From assembly GCA_028554795.2 (NCBI GenBank), contig JAPYKE020000259.1:1-64000 (forward strand): DNA of 64,000 nucleotides. Direction: 5' to 3'. The stretch is from Sinohyriopsis cumingii. Its lineage: Eukaryota > Mollusca > Bivalvia > Unionida > Unionidae. The notes under the pieces were generated by a model. It did no database searches. It was not told the origin of the DNA and saw only the letters and a list, made by a program, of their open reading frames with translations. The position numbers were made by a program, and so were the translations under genes. This document shows, in pieces, positions 35,548-46,830 of this stretch (positions within the stretch are counted from its first letter, which is position 1; each line of letters begins with the position of its first letter).

Positions 35548-38500
35548 TCACATTGTATTATAGTATGTAGTAAAATTGTATTTTTTGCACAGTGGGCATT
35601 TCGGCGATACTCTGATCATGTGCCGCCTCACTGCGACTTCTCCGGTCAACCATGCATTATGCATGTATTTGAAACAGAGGCTTTGCATTTTTAAGGACCC
35701 TAATTTCACCCAGTTTCCCCATGCTTTATCCCAGTTTACATATATATTTTCTAACTCTACTTTACTCTTAGTTTTCCCGGTTAGATCTTCCCTAATCCAA
35801 TTGTATGTCTTGTCTTTTTCTAATTCCCACTGTTCTGTTCTGTCTCTATATTTCATAAGTATTTCTCTAATTTCCCTGAACTTTTTGGGTGTTTCCAGTA
35901 GTCTGCTTAGTTTATTATTATTGTATATGTCTTTCCTATGCCTCATTAAAAAACCAAACCAATATATGTAAAGTCCTTCCCATGCCATATCTGGTATGGG
36001 TTTTAAATCTTTAAACCTATTTATTATATTTGACTGTTTTAGTATAGTTGGACTAGTAAGTGCTAAACCCCCCTTTTCCCATGCTTTGTAAAGTATTTCT
36101 TTTTTAATATAGTGAGTTTTAAAATCCCAGGTATAGTCAATAATTTGGTTATCTATTATTTTTAGCCTATCATTTTTAAAGTCAATTGATTTAGTTATAT
36201 AGTTGATATTTGAATACATATATGTCTTTGCTACTTGTGCCCGTTCCATGAGACATAATGGCGTTAGAGCCCAGATGTTCACACTTTTGGTTATTTTGTT
36301 CTTAATAAGGTTATAATTTTCTTTATCTTCATTATTGCCAAAGTATATTCCTAATGCTTTGACCGTACCTTTTATTAGATTGGGGGTTATCCCAAAGTGA
36401 TCTCCCCTCCAGTTGCCTATTTTTAAAATTTCGGTCTTTCCGTGGTTGATTTGGGAACCTGATGCTTTACCGAATTTATCATATTCACTCATAAGGTACT
36501 TGAATGAATTGGCATCCCTTATAAAGTTAGTGCAATCATCTGCGTGCTGAAGCATTTTAATTTCTTCTTTTATGTTCGGGACTTGAATTCCTTTAATTTG
36601 GTTGTTCTCACGTATTTTTATACTTAGCATTTCAATCGTTATCATGTATAATAGCATCGACAGGGGGCATCCTTGCCTCACCGATCTTTTTATGTCAATT
36701 TTATCTGTGCTGGCTCCGTTAACCTGTACTGTTGAAGTAATTCCATTATACAGGATTTTAGTCCAATTTCGGAAGTTTTTCCCAAATCCAAATTTCTTTA
36801 AAACTTTCTGTATATAGTTTTGTTCTAATCTGTCGAAGGCTTTCTCCTGGTCGAGTAGTACCATAGCACCCCTCTGACCCGAAGTATTTATATAATCAAT
36901 GATAGTTCTGATATTTAGAATATTATTTTGTATGTCTCGTCCTTTGGTTCCGCATGTTTGATTTTTATTTATTATTTTCCCCATATCTTGTTTTACCCGC
37001 TCGGCTAGTATCCTACTAAGAATTTTATAGTCTGTGTTAAGGAGGGAGATGGGCCTCCAATTTTTGATATTTTCCCTTTCTCCCTTTCCCTTATAAATTA
37101 ATGTAATCGTGCCCTCCCTCATACTTTCAGTCATTTTGTCATTTCTTAATAGTATATTGTTATACAACCATTCTAAAATTGGCGACAACTCACTACTGAA
37201 TTTCTGATAGAATTCTGCAGTGAGTCCATCTCTCCCTGGTGCTTTCCCTAGTGACAGATTTTGTATTGCTGTTTTAATTTCATTTAGCGAAATGAAATCG
37301 TCACATAAGATTTTATGATGTGGCGTTATCGTTTCGCATTTTACTCCTTCAAAATAGTCATCAATGATTTTCCCTTCTATTGCTTGTGAGTTGTATAGAT
37401 CGCTATAATAATTATGTACGTGATTTAATATTTCGTTTTTATCGGTAGTTATTTTATTCCCTATTTTAATTCTGTCTAAAATTTTCTCCCCCCCCCCCCC
37501 GATTTCCTCTCTTTTGAATAGTCCCTCCGCTTTTTTATATATATTTGTATATTTACCCGCCCGTATTTCTCTCCCTTTAATTTCTTCTTCCTTTATTTTG
37601 TTTAGTTTTTTTGTTAGAGTTTCTTCTGTTTCTTTCGTGATATTGTTTTTATGTTTATCTTTAAGTGTATATAAAATGGCTTCCTTTTCCTTTTTATTCC
37701 TGTATGCCCTTATTTGTGAATGTCTTATCGATATATTTTTAAAGTTTTTTTTTAGTTCTTCCCATTCTTTGATTATGTCATTGTTCCCCTTGTATTTAAA
37801 ATTAAGTATTTCTTCCTGAATTTCTTTTGTTAGGTCTTGTGAGTCCAGGATTTTACGATTTAGTTTCCATGTTCCTGTGCCCCATCTGGATGAATTTTTT
37901 ATTTTTATTTCTAAATATATTAATTTGTGATCTGATATTTTAAAATCCTCAATTCCTGTTTCTTTGTACATGTTTTTATTAAAAACTGTTCCATAAAATT
38001 TATCTATCCTACTGCCTTCACTTATTTTGTATTCATATGTATATTCAGTTTTTAAAATATTTAAATGTCTATAAATATCTACCAATTTATGGTTATTAAC
38101 GAAGGTTTCTATTTCTGGTTTGAATCTTAAATCATTAATTGTTAGAATTCCACGCTTTCTATCTATTACATCTCCCACCCAGTTAAAATCCCCTCCTATT
38201 ATAAGTTTTTCCATGTTATATTTTTCAATATATTTATTAAGATTATTCAAAAATTCTTGTTTCTTATATTTATTTGCTGGTGCACATACATAATATGTAG
38301 TAATCTGCCTTTTAAAAAAATCCCTTCCTCCTTCCTTTCCCATTGTATCCCCCTTTTATTTTTTATAATTACTGCCACTCCTCCTCTAATATCATTTTCT
38401 ACATAGTTATTTAAAATTAAAATCCCATCCATTTGTTCTTCACATAATTTGATTAATTCTTTAGTGAACCCATTGTGTGTTTCTTGTATAAACAAGATAT

Positions 38501-38591
38501 CATAATTTGTTATTGTACTTAATTTAGTAATTTTTTCCTTATTAATCCCATTTGTATTAATAGACAGAATCCGGAAGTTCTTTTCCTCCAT
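35548..38591 (-). pseudogene. LINE ORF2: endonuclease, reverse transcriptase, C-terminal finger
   Basis: Starts at MEEKNFRILSINTNG. An apurinic-type endonuclease follows (LSINTNG, FIQETH, IIGGDFNWVGD, KISDHKLI). A frameshift near 38250-38340 separates the first part from the main 931-codon frame. The reverse transcriptase has GKAPGRDGLTAEFYQKF, WRPISLLNTDYKILSRILA, LLDQEKAFDRLEQNYI, RQGCPLSMLLYM and LQHADDCTNFI (catalytic ADD). The C-terminus starts a CPLCKKYNF finger whose last half is out of frame, ending at 35548. L1/Tx1-like by motif style. About 1,015 codons, close to full length, with two lesions. It would nick target DNA and copy the RNA in place. Confidence 0.9.
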
Positions 38592-38685
38592 TTTTGTTTC
38601 CCCAGGTTGCCGCTGGTTGTAATTTTTAATAATATTCAAAGTATGTTCGTTTAATATTGATAATATTAATAGTTATATTAATTCT

Positions 38686-39592
38686 TTAAGTTATAGTAAT
38701 GTATTGTGGGGGAAACTGGGTACCCCCTGAACTATTCTCAATTATTGTTTGTGACTTTTCCGTAAATTCTGTCCCATCTGTCGTGTTTTCCGTTTCCGTT
38801 TCCATGCTTTCCGTCGTGTTCTGGTATATCCATGTATCCGTATTTGTCTCTGTGTTCGTGTCCTTTGTCGAGTCCCCGGTCTCTGTCTCCTCGTCTTCAT
38901 TATCCCCTCCGCTATCGCTCTCCTCCTCATTTCCTCGTTCCATTTGGTCCCTCTTTTTTTTCACTGTTTTTTCTGGTGATGTGTCTATAAATGTTCCCTC
39001 TTCTTGTGAGGGCGGTGTGGGCGTCCTTGCCTTCCTTTTGTGAATTCTTTTGTGTGTCAGTGGTGTCGAGTAATCCAAGGGGGTCATTCCAGAGATATTT
39101 GTATCTTCTTCCTCCCCACTTGTTATTTCTTCTTCTCCCTCTTCTATTCCTTGTAGAGCACCATATTTATTGCTGAGAGTTATCCCCTCCTTAGTTGGTA
39201 TTATGGCTGGTCCAGTTTTATAGGGGCTTAAAAATTTGTCCCACTGGCGGTTTGTCACTTCTATTTGCGCTGTTTCCGGTTTCTGGACATTTTCTTTTTC
39301 TGTTTGTAGTCCCTCCGTATTCTCTCTTGCCTTCTCTATCATTTGTTCTATTTCTGTCGGTAATGGTGTTATTATTTTATTTGTGGCCACTTTGCTTGCA
39401 TATGTGCCAGTGTTGTCCGGTCTTATGTTTCCATTTATGCAGTTTTTGGGTGCATGTCCCACTTGCTTGCACATGGGGCATACCCTGTCCATCTCACTCC
39501 CTCTATACCACGTTTTTATCCTGAAACCCATGACGTAGAAAAATGGTGGTATCTTCTTTGCCTCTTCTCTTTCCATCACTAGGATTCTAGTG
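38686..39592 (-). CDS. LINE ORF1, C-terminal part (CCHC knuckle, acidic tail)
   Basis: Open from RILVMEREEAKKIPPFFYVM through a zinc knuckle CPMCKQVGHAPKNC to a long polar, acidic tail (SGEEEDTNISG, EEESDSGGDNEDEETETG). ORF1 proteins of this type bind element RNA. The open frame extends upstream to 39816, but that N-terminal part is polymerase B sequence in the same orientation, not ORF1. The true ORF1 N-terminus (present in the copy at 40345-46575) is missing. Confidence 0.75.
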
Positions 39593-40335
39593 CCCGATTC
39601 CTGCACATATGCTGATCGTGATTTACAACCGAATATGGGCCAAACATTGTTTGCGTGCGTGTAGTAGGTGGCGGAAATACCCATCGCGGGACAGTTGAAA
39701 ATAGAAGGCGTCAGTCGGTGGCAGCAGAGTTTAAGCATACTTTTCCCAGTCACTGGTATAATCACACGACTACACTCTGTGTTTTGTTGGTGTAAATTCT
39801 CAGCCTCAGGTTTCATACGCTGTGTGCGGCTCCTCTGTATGTGCCAGTGGTGTGATAGTGATCGAGAACTTTCGAACGGCTAGTCGTGGTGGAACTGAAA
39901 GCTCCACAGATCCAGCTATGATTCGCTGTGGAAAACTGAAAAAATGGCATAATAGGTCATAATCATGTCAGGCAGAGAGAGCTGGTGCCGGGTTCATGTC
40001 ACCGTAACTTCAGACGATTTAATAAAGACTTCAACCGAATATTTGGCATGGTACAACGTTTCGCGGCTTCGCGTCTAACAGCAGTGTTAAAAATTCCGCA
40101 TGTTGAGCAACTTGCACCCTACTTGATTGATTTTCTGCGTTGTTCACGGAAATGTTCAAACATTCGAATGTCAGCGTAAATAATATACGGGACCTTCATT
40201 TCCGTTGAACCGCGATGAATTTAAGAACATCATAGCTAGGCTCTGGCATGATTGTGCGCTGTATTTTTGTCCCCACTGATTCTACCCCAGGTGGTCGTCA
40301 AGCAGATGGTGGGTGATAAATACATGCATGCAGCA
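39593..40335 (-). pseudogene. Polinton-type DNA polymerase B remnant, segment 2 (exonuclease region)
   Basis: Minus-strand fragments in family order: HHLLDDHLG near 40290-40320, KVPYIIYAD near 40172-40198 with FECLNISV continuing in another frame (exonuclease I motif of YADFE type, split by a frameshift), DHYHTTGTYRGAAH near 39820-39862, and ANNVWPIFGCKSRSAYV near 39615-39665. The D-H-x-H-TG-x-YRGAAH stretch is characteristic of Polinton polymerases. At least four frame changes are seen. It is flanked on both sides by the head-to-head LINEs. Confidence 0.85.
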
Positions 40336-40465
40336 TCTACATGGATATTTCCTCCTCACGTACTTGTTGTACCGGAAAGTCATTCGTAGAAAATTATTTA
40401 TCCGCACATAATGATAACTTCGTCTATGGACTATTCAACAGTAACAGGTCAACGTTAAGCCCCTG

Positions 40466-41951
40466 CATGAATGTCTGGGTAATCGAATCGACCGAAACCA
40501 GAATAGAGGGGTCAGAGGGGCAACAAAGGGATGTAGCCTACCACCCTGGCGTGTGTCAAACCATTGACTTTTGGCAGGTAGAAGTCATATCAAGGCAAGC
40601 GGAAATTTTAACGGCGTTAAGAGTGAGGGGGATCGACATAAATGACATTGACAGTTTACAAAGTGGGGGGATAGGAAGGTTTGTGTTATACCCCAAGAAT
40701 AAGGATACTCCATTGTTAAAAGAAAACAATATAGAAATAAAAGGGATAACAGCAAAAGTCCACAAACAGAACCAATCGTGAGGGAGATAGGACCCAAAAT
40801 GGTGGAAGTTTTTTTCTCTGGACTGCCACTTGAAGTTAACACGAGCGAGATAGCAGAGAAAATACAAAATAAATTTAAGGTCATGGTGGCATCAGGGAAG
40901 ATGACCACCATGTATGGCTTCAAGGAAATTAAAACTGGAGGGAGGATCCTATCGGTATCGGTATTCAAACACGAGGCCAACAAAATACCGGCCTATTTTT
41001 ACGTCATGGGTTTCCCCATACGCAGTTGGTATAGAGGATGTGAACAAGAGAGGACCTGCCCCAGATATCGTCAAGTAGGGCATGCCCCGAGAGACTGTAA
41101 GGGGCGAATGCCCAATAATGTAGTTAAGAGGCAGACATATGCTAACAAAGCGGCATAGCATCATGTAAATCTGGAGAACGCAGACATGGACAGGATGCAG
41201 CAAGACTTAGCAAAAGTCCTGTCTGAAATAAGGGCCCAGGAAGGAAACATACAAACACAAACAAACACAAGACGAATCAATAACAGAACGAAGAGAACAA
41301 CCTCAAAGGGAGGGAATAGAGGATGGAGATAGAACACGAACAACAGAGTGAAGATGTAGATGAAATTACTAAATCGCAAGAAAAGGAAAAGTGGGAGAAC
41401 TACCTATCAAGAAAACAAAAAGTGATAAGCAAACGGGGATCAACTTGAGAAACAGATTCCAAATACTATCAGAAAAGGAAAGTAGCATAGAGGGAGAGAT
41501 ACAAGAAGAGACGGCCCTGGACGATATCGTTGGATTGAAACCATTGACATCAACCCCTACAGCACCGCTAAGAAAGGGACAACACGGGAAATCACTATCA
41601 GCGTCGACATCACCCATAAGTGACACCACGCAGACAGATGAAATATAAGTAGCCGTGGGGAAAAAAAAGAAAATTATAAGGAAGGGAAACCATAACTCAG
41701 ACATCACAGACAAATCAGACAGCGAGGAAAAAAGAGAAGAAACCATAGAGAAAGCAAGTGGAGAACACCTAGAAAGAGAAATTGAAAACGATACGGAAAA
41801 TGAAATGGACGTATTAAATGGAACAGACATGGAATTGACAGATATAGGCTATAACATTGAACTAACAAAATCTGCGAGAGAAGGTGGATCAAACACCAAA
41901 GATGTGACCAATGGGGGCCCTGTGCCCCCAGACACTCAAATTTCAAATTAA
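40466..41951 (+). pseudogene. LINE ORF1, broken
   Basis: From MNVWVIESTETRIEGSEGQQ to a frameshift near 40780, then VEVFFSGLPLEVNTSEIAEK (RRM-like start), NKIPAYFYVMGFPIRSWYRG and a zinc knuckle CPRYRQVGHAPRDC in which the second cysteine has become tyrosine. After a stop at 41158 the polar tail continues in other frames (41391-41648, 41655-41951). It aligns with ORF1 of the copy at 34483-39592. The knuckle substitution and breaks make it non-functional. Confidence 0.82.
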
Positions 41952-42060
41952 TATATCTCACATTTAGACAAACATAAATTTATAATAATATTACTACAAA
42001 TGCTTGGAATCAATTTTAAATAAAGGAAAATAACAGAGCGGCCACCTGAGGGAAACGGAA

Positions 42061-45000
42061 ATGGAGGATAAAAACTTCCCACTAGCATCAATAAATACAA
42101 ATGGACTAGATAAGGGGAAAGAAAAACAAATTAATAGATTTAAATAAATATGATGTAAATATTGGTTCAGGAAACACAACATTTTTTTAAATGAATATAA
42201 GACAAAATTAAAAGAAGAGTTAAATGCAGTAGTGATTACTAATAATTATAGAAGTGATGACATAAGGGCGGGGTGTAGCAACTATAATTAAAAATAGGAG
42301 GGGTTTAAACTGGGAAAGGCTGGACAAGGATGAAAATTTCAAGGGTAGGATGATTCACATAAAGCTGGAATCAATTCTTATTATTAACGTCTATTTTCCA
42401 GCAACTAGATATAAAAAGCATGACTTTATTCAAAATGTACACAAATATTTAAATAATCACACAATGGAACCATGTATTATAGGGGGTGATTTTAATTGGA
42501 TGGGGAACGATATTGACAGAGTTGGAGGCTTAACAATAAATGATTTAACTGCAAAACGTATAATGGAAGAACTTATACAGAAACATAAATGATATATACA
42601 GAGAAACAAATTTACTTTGGATCGAATACACATATGAGTATAAAAATGAAAAAACTAGTAGATTAGACAAGTTCTATGTAACATGTTTTCAGGAAAATAT
42701 ATATAAAAATGCAAAAAGACATGATTTTAAAATTTCTGATCATGAACTAATAAGTCTCGATTTTAAAATACTAAGTAAAGCAAAATGGGGGAAGGGAGTA
42801 TGGAAACTAAACAACAAAGTCTTAGAAGTTCATGATTTTAAAGAAGAAATACAAAACGAATTAGAAAACTTTTTAAAAAAATTGGTAACAGGGATATAAT
42901 TACGGATTGGGATAATTTAAAAAATAAAATTAAAAAATTAGTATATCATTCTATAAAAAGGAAAAAACTACAAGAAATGGAAAAACAAGAAATGAAAATT
43001 CTTCTTAAAGGGAAATTGCCAGAGGAAAAGATAACGCAATTACAAAACCAACTGAAAAAAGTCACTGATGAGGAAAATAGAGGGTTTGAATTAAAGAGCG
43101 GGAAGATACAACACCATATACAAAGAGGCAAATGGACTATATAAAAGAGAGGAATTAAGGAAGGGGAGGGAAAGCAACTAGAGAAAATAAATGAAAATGG
43201 GAGGGAAAAACGAAATACTAGGGAAAACTAAGGATTTTTATACCAACTTGTATGCTTCACAAAACATCGATCAACTAACTATAGATGAATATCTAAAAGA
43301 TATTATATGTGATAAGATATCATCAGAACATAGGGACCTATGTGATGATTTCATATCAGAAAATGAAATAAAAATTACAATCAGTCAGATAGCGAAAGGG
43401 AAATCCCCAGAGAGAGATGGACTCACAACGGAATTCTCTATAAAAAAAATCAAAAGTGAGTTAGCGCCGATTCTGGCAAATTTATATAATAACATTCTTT
43501 TAAAAAATGACATGACAGAAACAATGAGAGAAGGGTTAATAACAATTATATTCAAAGGGAAAGAGGATAGGGAATACCTGAAAAACTTGGATGCCCATCT
43601 CCCTCCTAAATATATATTACAAGATTTTAAGCAAAATTTTAGCAAATAGCGCTAAATTATGAATGAAATCATAAATGTAAACCAGTCGTGTGGGGGGAAT
43701 GGAGTAAATGTGCAAAATAATATCTTAAATATAAGAACGATAATTGACTATGCAAACGAAACAGAAGGTGCTATTGTACTTTTTGACCAAGAGAAAGCTT
43801 TCGACAGATTGAAAAATAACAATACCCAAAAGGTATTAGAGAAATTTGGATTTGGCATTAACTTCCAAAACTGGACTAAAATCCCGTACAATAAAATAAC
43901 AGCTAGAGTAAACGGCGCTGTCACGGATAAATTTGATATTCAAAGATCGGTGCGGCAAGGCTGCCCACCAGCTATGCTATTATACGCAAAAGCAATTGAA
44001 ATACTAAGTATCAAACTACGGAATAACAATAATATCGAAGGTATAAAGATCCCCAATCCGAACGAGGATTTCAAAATGCTCCAACATGCCGATGACTATA
44101 CTAACTTCATAAAATATAAAAATTCCTTTAAACACCTGCAAAAGGAATACGAATCATTTGAAAAAGCATCCGGGTCGCAAATAAATCATGATGAAACAGA
44201 AATACTAAAAATAGGGAACTGGAGGGGAAAACATCCCGGTTTACCACCCCACATGATCAAGGTAACCGTTAAAGCTTTAGGAATCTTCTTTGGGAAAAAC
44301 GAAGAAAGAGAACACTACACAAATATATACCAAAAAATCAAACATAATATCGAAAGCTGGGCACTAACGCCATTATGCATGATGGAGCGCGCACAAGTAG
44401 CAAAAACATACCTATACTCCAACATGAACTATATAATAAACTCTGTAGATTCTGAAAATAAAAATTTAAATAAGATAGATAAGGAAATTATAAACTATAT
44501 ATGGAACTTCAAGACACATTACGTCCAAAATTCAACATTATATAGAGCTAGAACAAAAGGGGGCTTAGACTTACCATGCCCCATTGTAAAACAAATATAC
44601 AAATATTATAAACAGATTCAAAAGACTACCGACAATACCAGAAAGTCCATGGGAAGCCCTATACGTATATTGGTACGGCTTCACCTTAAGGAACAGGCAA
44701 TATATTTATAAAAATAACAAATTATGCAAAACGTTAGAAGTACCTAGACATTTCAGACAAACAAAAGAACTTTTATGCAAGTTTAGGGACAAAACGGAAC
44801 TCTGGGAAAAGGACATACCTAAGACATATGACTGGATTAGGGAATATGAAGCAAAAAATAAAAGAAACAAAGTAGAGGAGGAAAACATCCATATAGACTG
44901 AGATAGAGTGTGGAGGCACTGGGCCAACATCGGATCAGTTAAAATACAAAGTCTCATATTTAAATATTTGCATAATGCGTGGCTAACAGGCGAGACTGCT

Positions 45001-45126
45001 TTGAGAAGAAGGATGATTCGCACAATAATCAAATGTCCCATGTGTAAAACATCCAACTTCATCAAATATCATGCCATCGCACAATGTGACAGCAGGAAGG
45101 ATAATCGGATTAAACTGATCATGTAG
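42061..45126 (+). pseudogene. LINE ORF2, broken (endonuclease and reverse transcriptase)
   Basis: Starts MEDKNFPLASINTNG. Endonuclease fragments include CIIGGDFNWMGNDIDR (42472-42520) and KISDHELI (42737-42760). Reverse transcriptase pieces: 43191-43649 (GKSPERDGLTTEF, where the usual GRDG glycine is glutamate), then 43659-44711 with GAIVLFDQEKAFDRL, RQGCPPAMLLYAK and MLQHADDYTNFIK. The C-terminus (44908-45126) has a complete CPMCKTSNFIKYHAIAQC finger. At least five stops or frameshifts occur. The ADD catalytic triad is intact, but the protein cannot be made whole. Confidence 0.88.
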
Positions 45127-45437
45127 ATATGTATAAAAATAAGAGAGATATCAAAGGAAACATATTCTATATTTGGACGGGAATTTCGACAAAAAAGTAA
45201 TAACAAAGATAAAAGATTACATTACAAAAACAAAGATGGCCTGTGGCCAGGTAATAACAATTAAAAAAAAACTAAGATAGGCCATCATAACCGATAGAAT
45301 TATTTAAATTTCAAAACTTATGGACTAATTAAAGTCAGTAAAAATCACTTGATATCTCTCAAAAATTAAATATAAAATTGATTACCCCCACCCCACCCAA
45401 AAAAAACACAACAAACAAACATATAAATGTAATATGC

Positions 45438-45646
45438 CGTTAAACACTAATAAATTTACATGTATTTATACACCAAATACCAAACAGGGAGTAGGGGTAA
45501 GAAAGTGGAATTGGTATAGCGCTCATTACGAGCGCTAACGCAAACGCGGGCTATGACCTCGTTCCCACCCTGATCTCCTTGGAGGTGGCTAATATATCAT
45601 TAAACACTTATTAATTTGCATGTGTTTATATATAAATATCAAACAA
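45438..45646 (+). repeat. tRNA-like insert flanked by about 50-bp direct repeats in LINE 3' UTR
   Basis: 45438-45486 and 45598-45646 are imperfect direct repeats (TAAACACTAATAAATTTACA versus TAAACACTTATTAATTTGCA). Between them lies TTGGTATAGCGCTCATTACG followed by AGCGCTAACGC, a perfect 7-bp stem (45518-45524 with 45530-45536), then GACCTCGTTCCCACCCT, which is loosely box-B-like. It could be a decayed tRNA-derived insertion. Confidence 0.4.
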
Positions 45647-45720
45647 TCCTTAGGGAATATTCTCCTTACCTTTAAATATACAAAAGGACAGGGTATCTGT
45701 ATTGGGAAAGTAAGAGGTAA

Positions 45721-45762
45721 TGACGTCATGGGGCTATATCACATGGCGCCACGCGAAGTGGA
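45721..45762 (+). other. Conserved 3' UTR block of the C-tailed LINE family
   Basis: GGGGCTATATCACATGGCGC followed by CACGCGAAGTG, equivalent to blocks in the two minus-strand copies at 9221-9265 and 35241-35284. Confidence 0.6.
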
Positions 45763-45849
45763 AAGACCCATAAAAGAACCTAAGAAAAACACCCCATATG
45801 GAACACTAGTACATGCAAAACACAAAAACAAACACAACACCTCTACTTA

Positions 45850-45898
45850 TTCTCTCTCTCTCTCTCTCTCAATCTCTCTCTCTCTCTCTCTCTCTCTG
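45850..45898 (+). repeat. (CT)n microsatellite in LINE 3' UTR
   Basis: About 24 CT dinucleotides with one AA interruption. Confidence 0.95.
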
Positions 45899-46351
45899 TA
45901 TCGTTGATTAATATAAATTGGAATTTTGGCCACAATAAATAACAGAGGGGACCAAAACTCGACTCGGGTGAAATATGACAGATAAATAAAGTATGGACCC
46001 TCACTCGAGTACAGCCCGCCTCGTTTCAAACTTATGCGATGAGCGACACATATAAGCACGCACATAAAACACTAGGCATTTTTCTTTCTTTTTTCTATTG
46101 AAAATAGTACACCGCTCATTTGCCCTTTCAAAATGATTAATAAATTATATTAAAAGAAAAAGAAAAACTAGTACTAAGGCAAACTGGGGAAATTTGTCTG
46201 ATATGCTGTCTCAACACGGAAACTAATATAGCATTCACACGCATAGCAATACACATATAGCAAACACGAGACTAAGGAGACCTTTTGCAAAGGTCACAAA
46301 CACGAACTAGGGGAGCGAATTCGAGCTAGGTGAAAGAAACTTGGCTCGGAT

Positions 46352-46440
46352 AAACTTTTGTTGGGATATTTATATTTCCTAGTGTTATCTATAGGGGTTA
46401 TAGATAACACTAGGAAATATAAATACCCCAACAAAAGTTT
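46352..46440. repeat. Near-perfect 42-bp-arm hairpin in LINE 3' UTR
   Basis: The left arm 46352-46393 and right arm 46399-46440 are inverted copies with one mismatch, separated by the 5-base loop GGGGT. The right arm is the normal 3' UTR sequence of this LINE family (compare TATAGATAACACTAGG in the minus-strand copy near 8660-8680). The left arm is therefore an inverted duplication of it. Confidence 0.95.
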
Positions 46441-46591
46441 AAAATAATAAAAAATTTTATTGAAAATTATTTTTATAAAAATAAAACAAACAACATACCT
46501 GGAGGATACACTTACACATAAAACACTTTTCACTTTTTTTTGGAAATAGGGCAGGGGCATCTGTCTGGTGCCAAAAAACGAAAAAAGAAGG

Positions 46592-46830
46592 TCTCTGTTC
46601 AAAGGGAGCACATTGTTTGCGATATCATGGTTTAGTCGTTTGAACTTACAATGTCGGTAAAAATCGTGTTCATACAGGTCCTGTTGTTTTTCGATGCTGG
46701 TCTTTGTGATTGCACGCAGGATGTAACGCAGATAAAACTCGCACATTCAGGACATCGGATGTCGTCGTTTTTCACGTTTATTACTACTCAGCGTGGAATA
46801 CACGCTGAGTTAAAATATAACTCAACCTGT
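46592..46830 (-). pseudogene. Polinton-type DNA polymerase B remnant, segment 1 (N-terminal)
   Basis: Minus-strand fragments VVINVKNDDIRC (near 46745-46785), a leucine/alanine-rich LRYILRAI in the next frame, SIEKQQDLYEHDF and HDIANNVLPLNRD (near 46592-46630). They resemble the N-terminal part of Polinton polymerases (an N-x-K-N-x-D-x-x-C-F-x-W motif and following residues), with frameshifts. It is the most upstream piece recognised, and the LINE 3' end abuts it. Segment 1 is the weakest of the four. Confidence 0.65.

Larger units (their letters stand above)
34483..39592 (-). mobile_element. LINE with ORF1 tail and ORF2, minus strand, C-tailed family
   Basis: The 3' end lies at 34483 with GCATCTGTCTGGTGCC followed by a run of 17 C (minus strand), then 12 A. 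The coding order is partial ORF1, then ORF2 with endonuclease and reverse transcriptase. Similarity to the + strand copy begins near 39590, where this copy is 5'-truncated inside ORF1. Beyond that the flanking DNA is polymerase B remnant. The two LINEs of this family lie head to head, separated by about 0.75 kb of that gene. No clear TSD was found. Confidence 0.9.
40345..46575 (+). mobile_element. Near full-length LINE, plus strand, C-tailed family, decayed
   Basis: Order: 5' region, ORF1 (about 40466-41951), ORF2 (42061-45126), long 3' UTR ending GGGCATCTGTCTGGTGCC near 46575 then A-rich flank. It is the longest of three copies of this family. The coding regions carry many frameshifts and stops. 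Polymerase B fragments lie on both sides (segment 2 to the left, segment 1 to the right), so the element landed within that gene. The 5' boundary is uncertain (about 40336-40470). Confidence 0.88.

Noticed and set aside
38699..39538. Plus-strand ORFs of 60-114 codons rich in Val, Ser and Phe
   Set aside because: Shadows of the minus-strand LINE ORF1 acidic tail.
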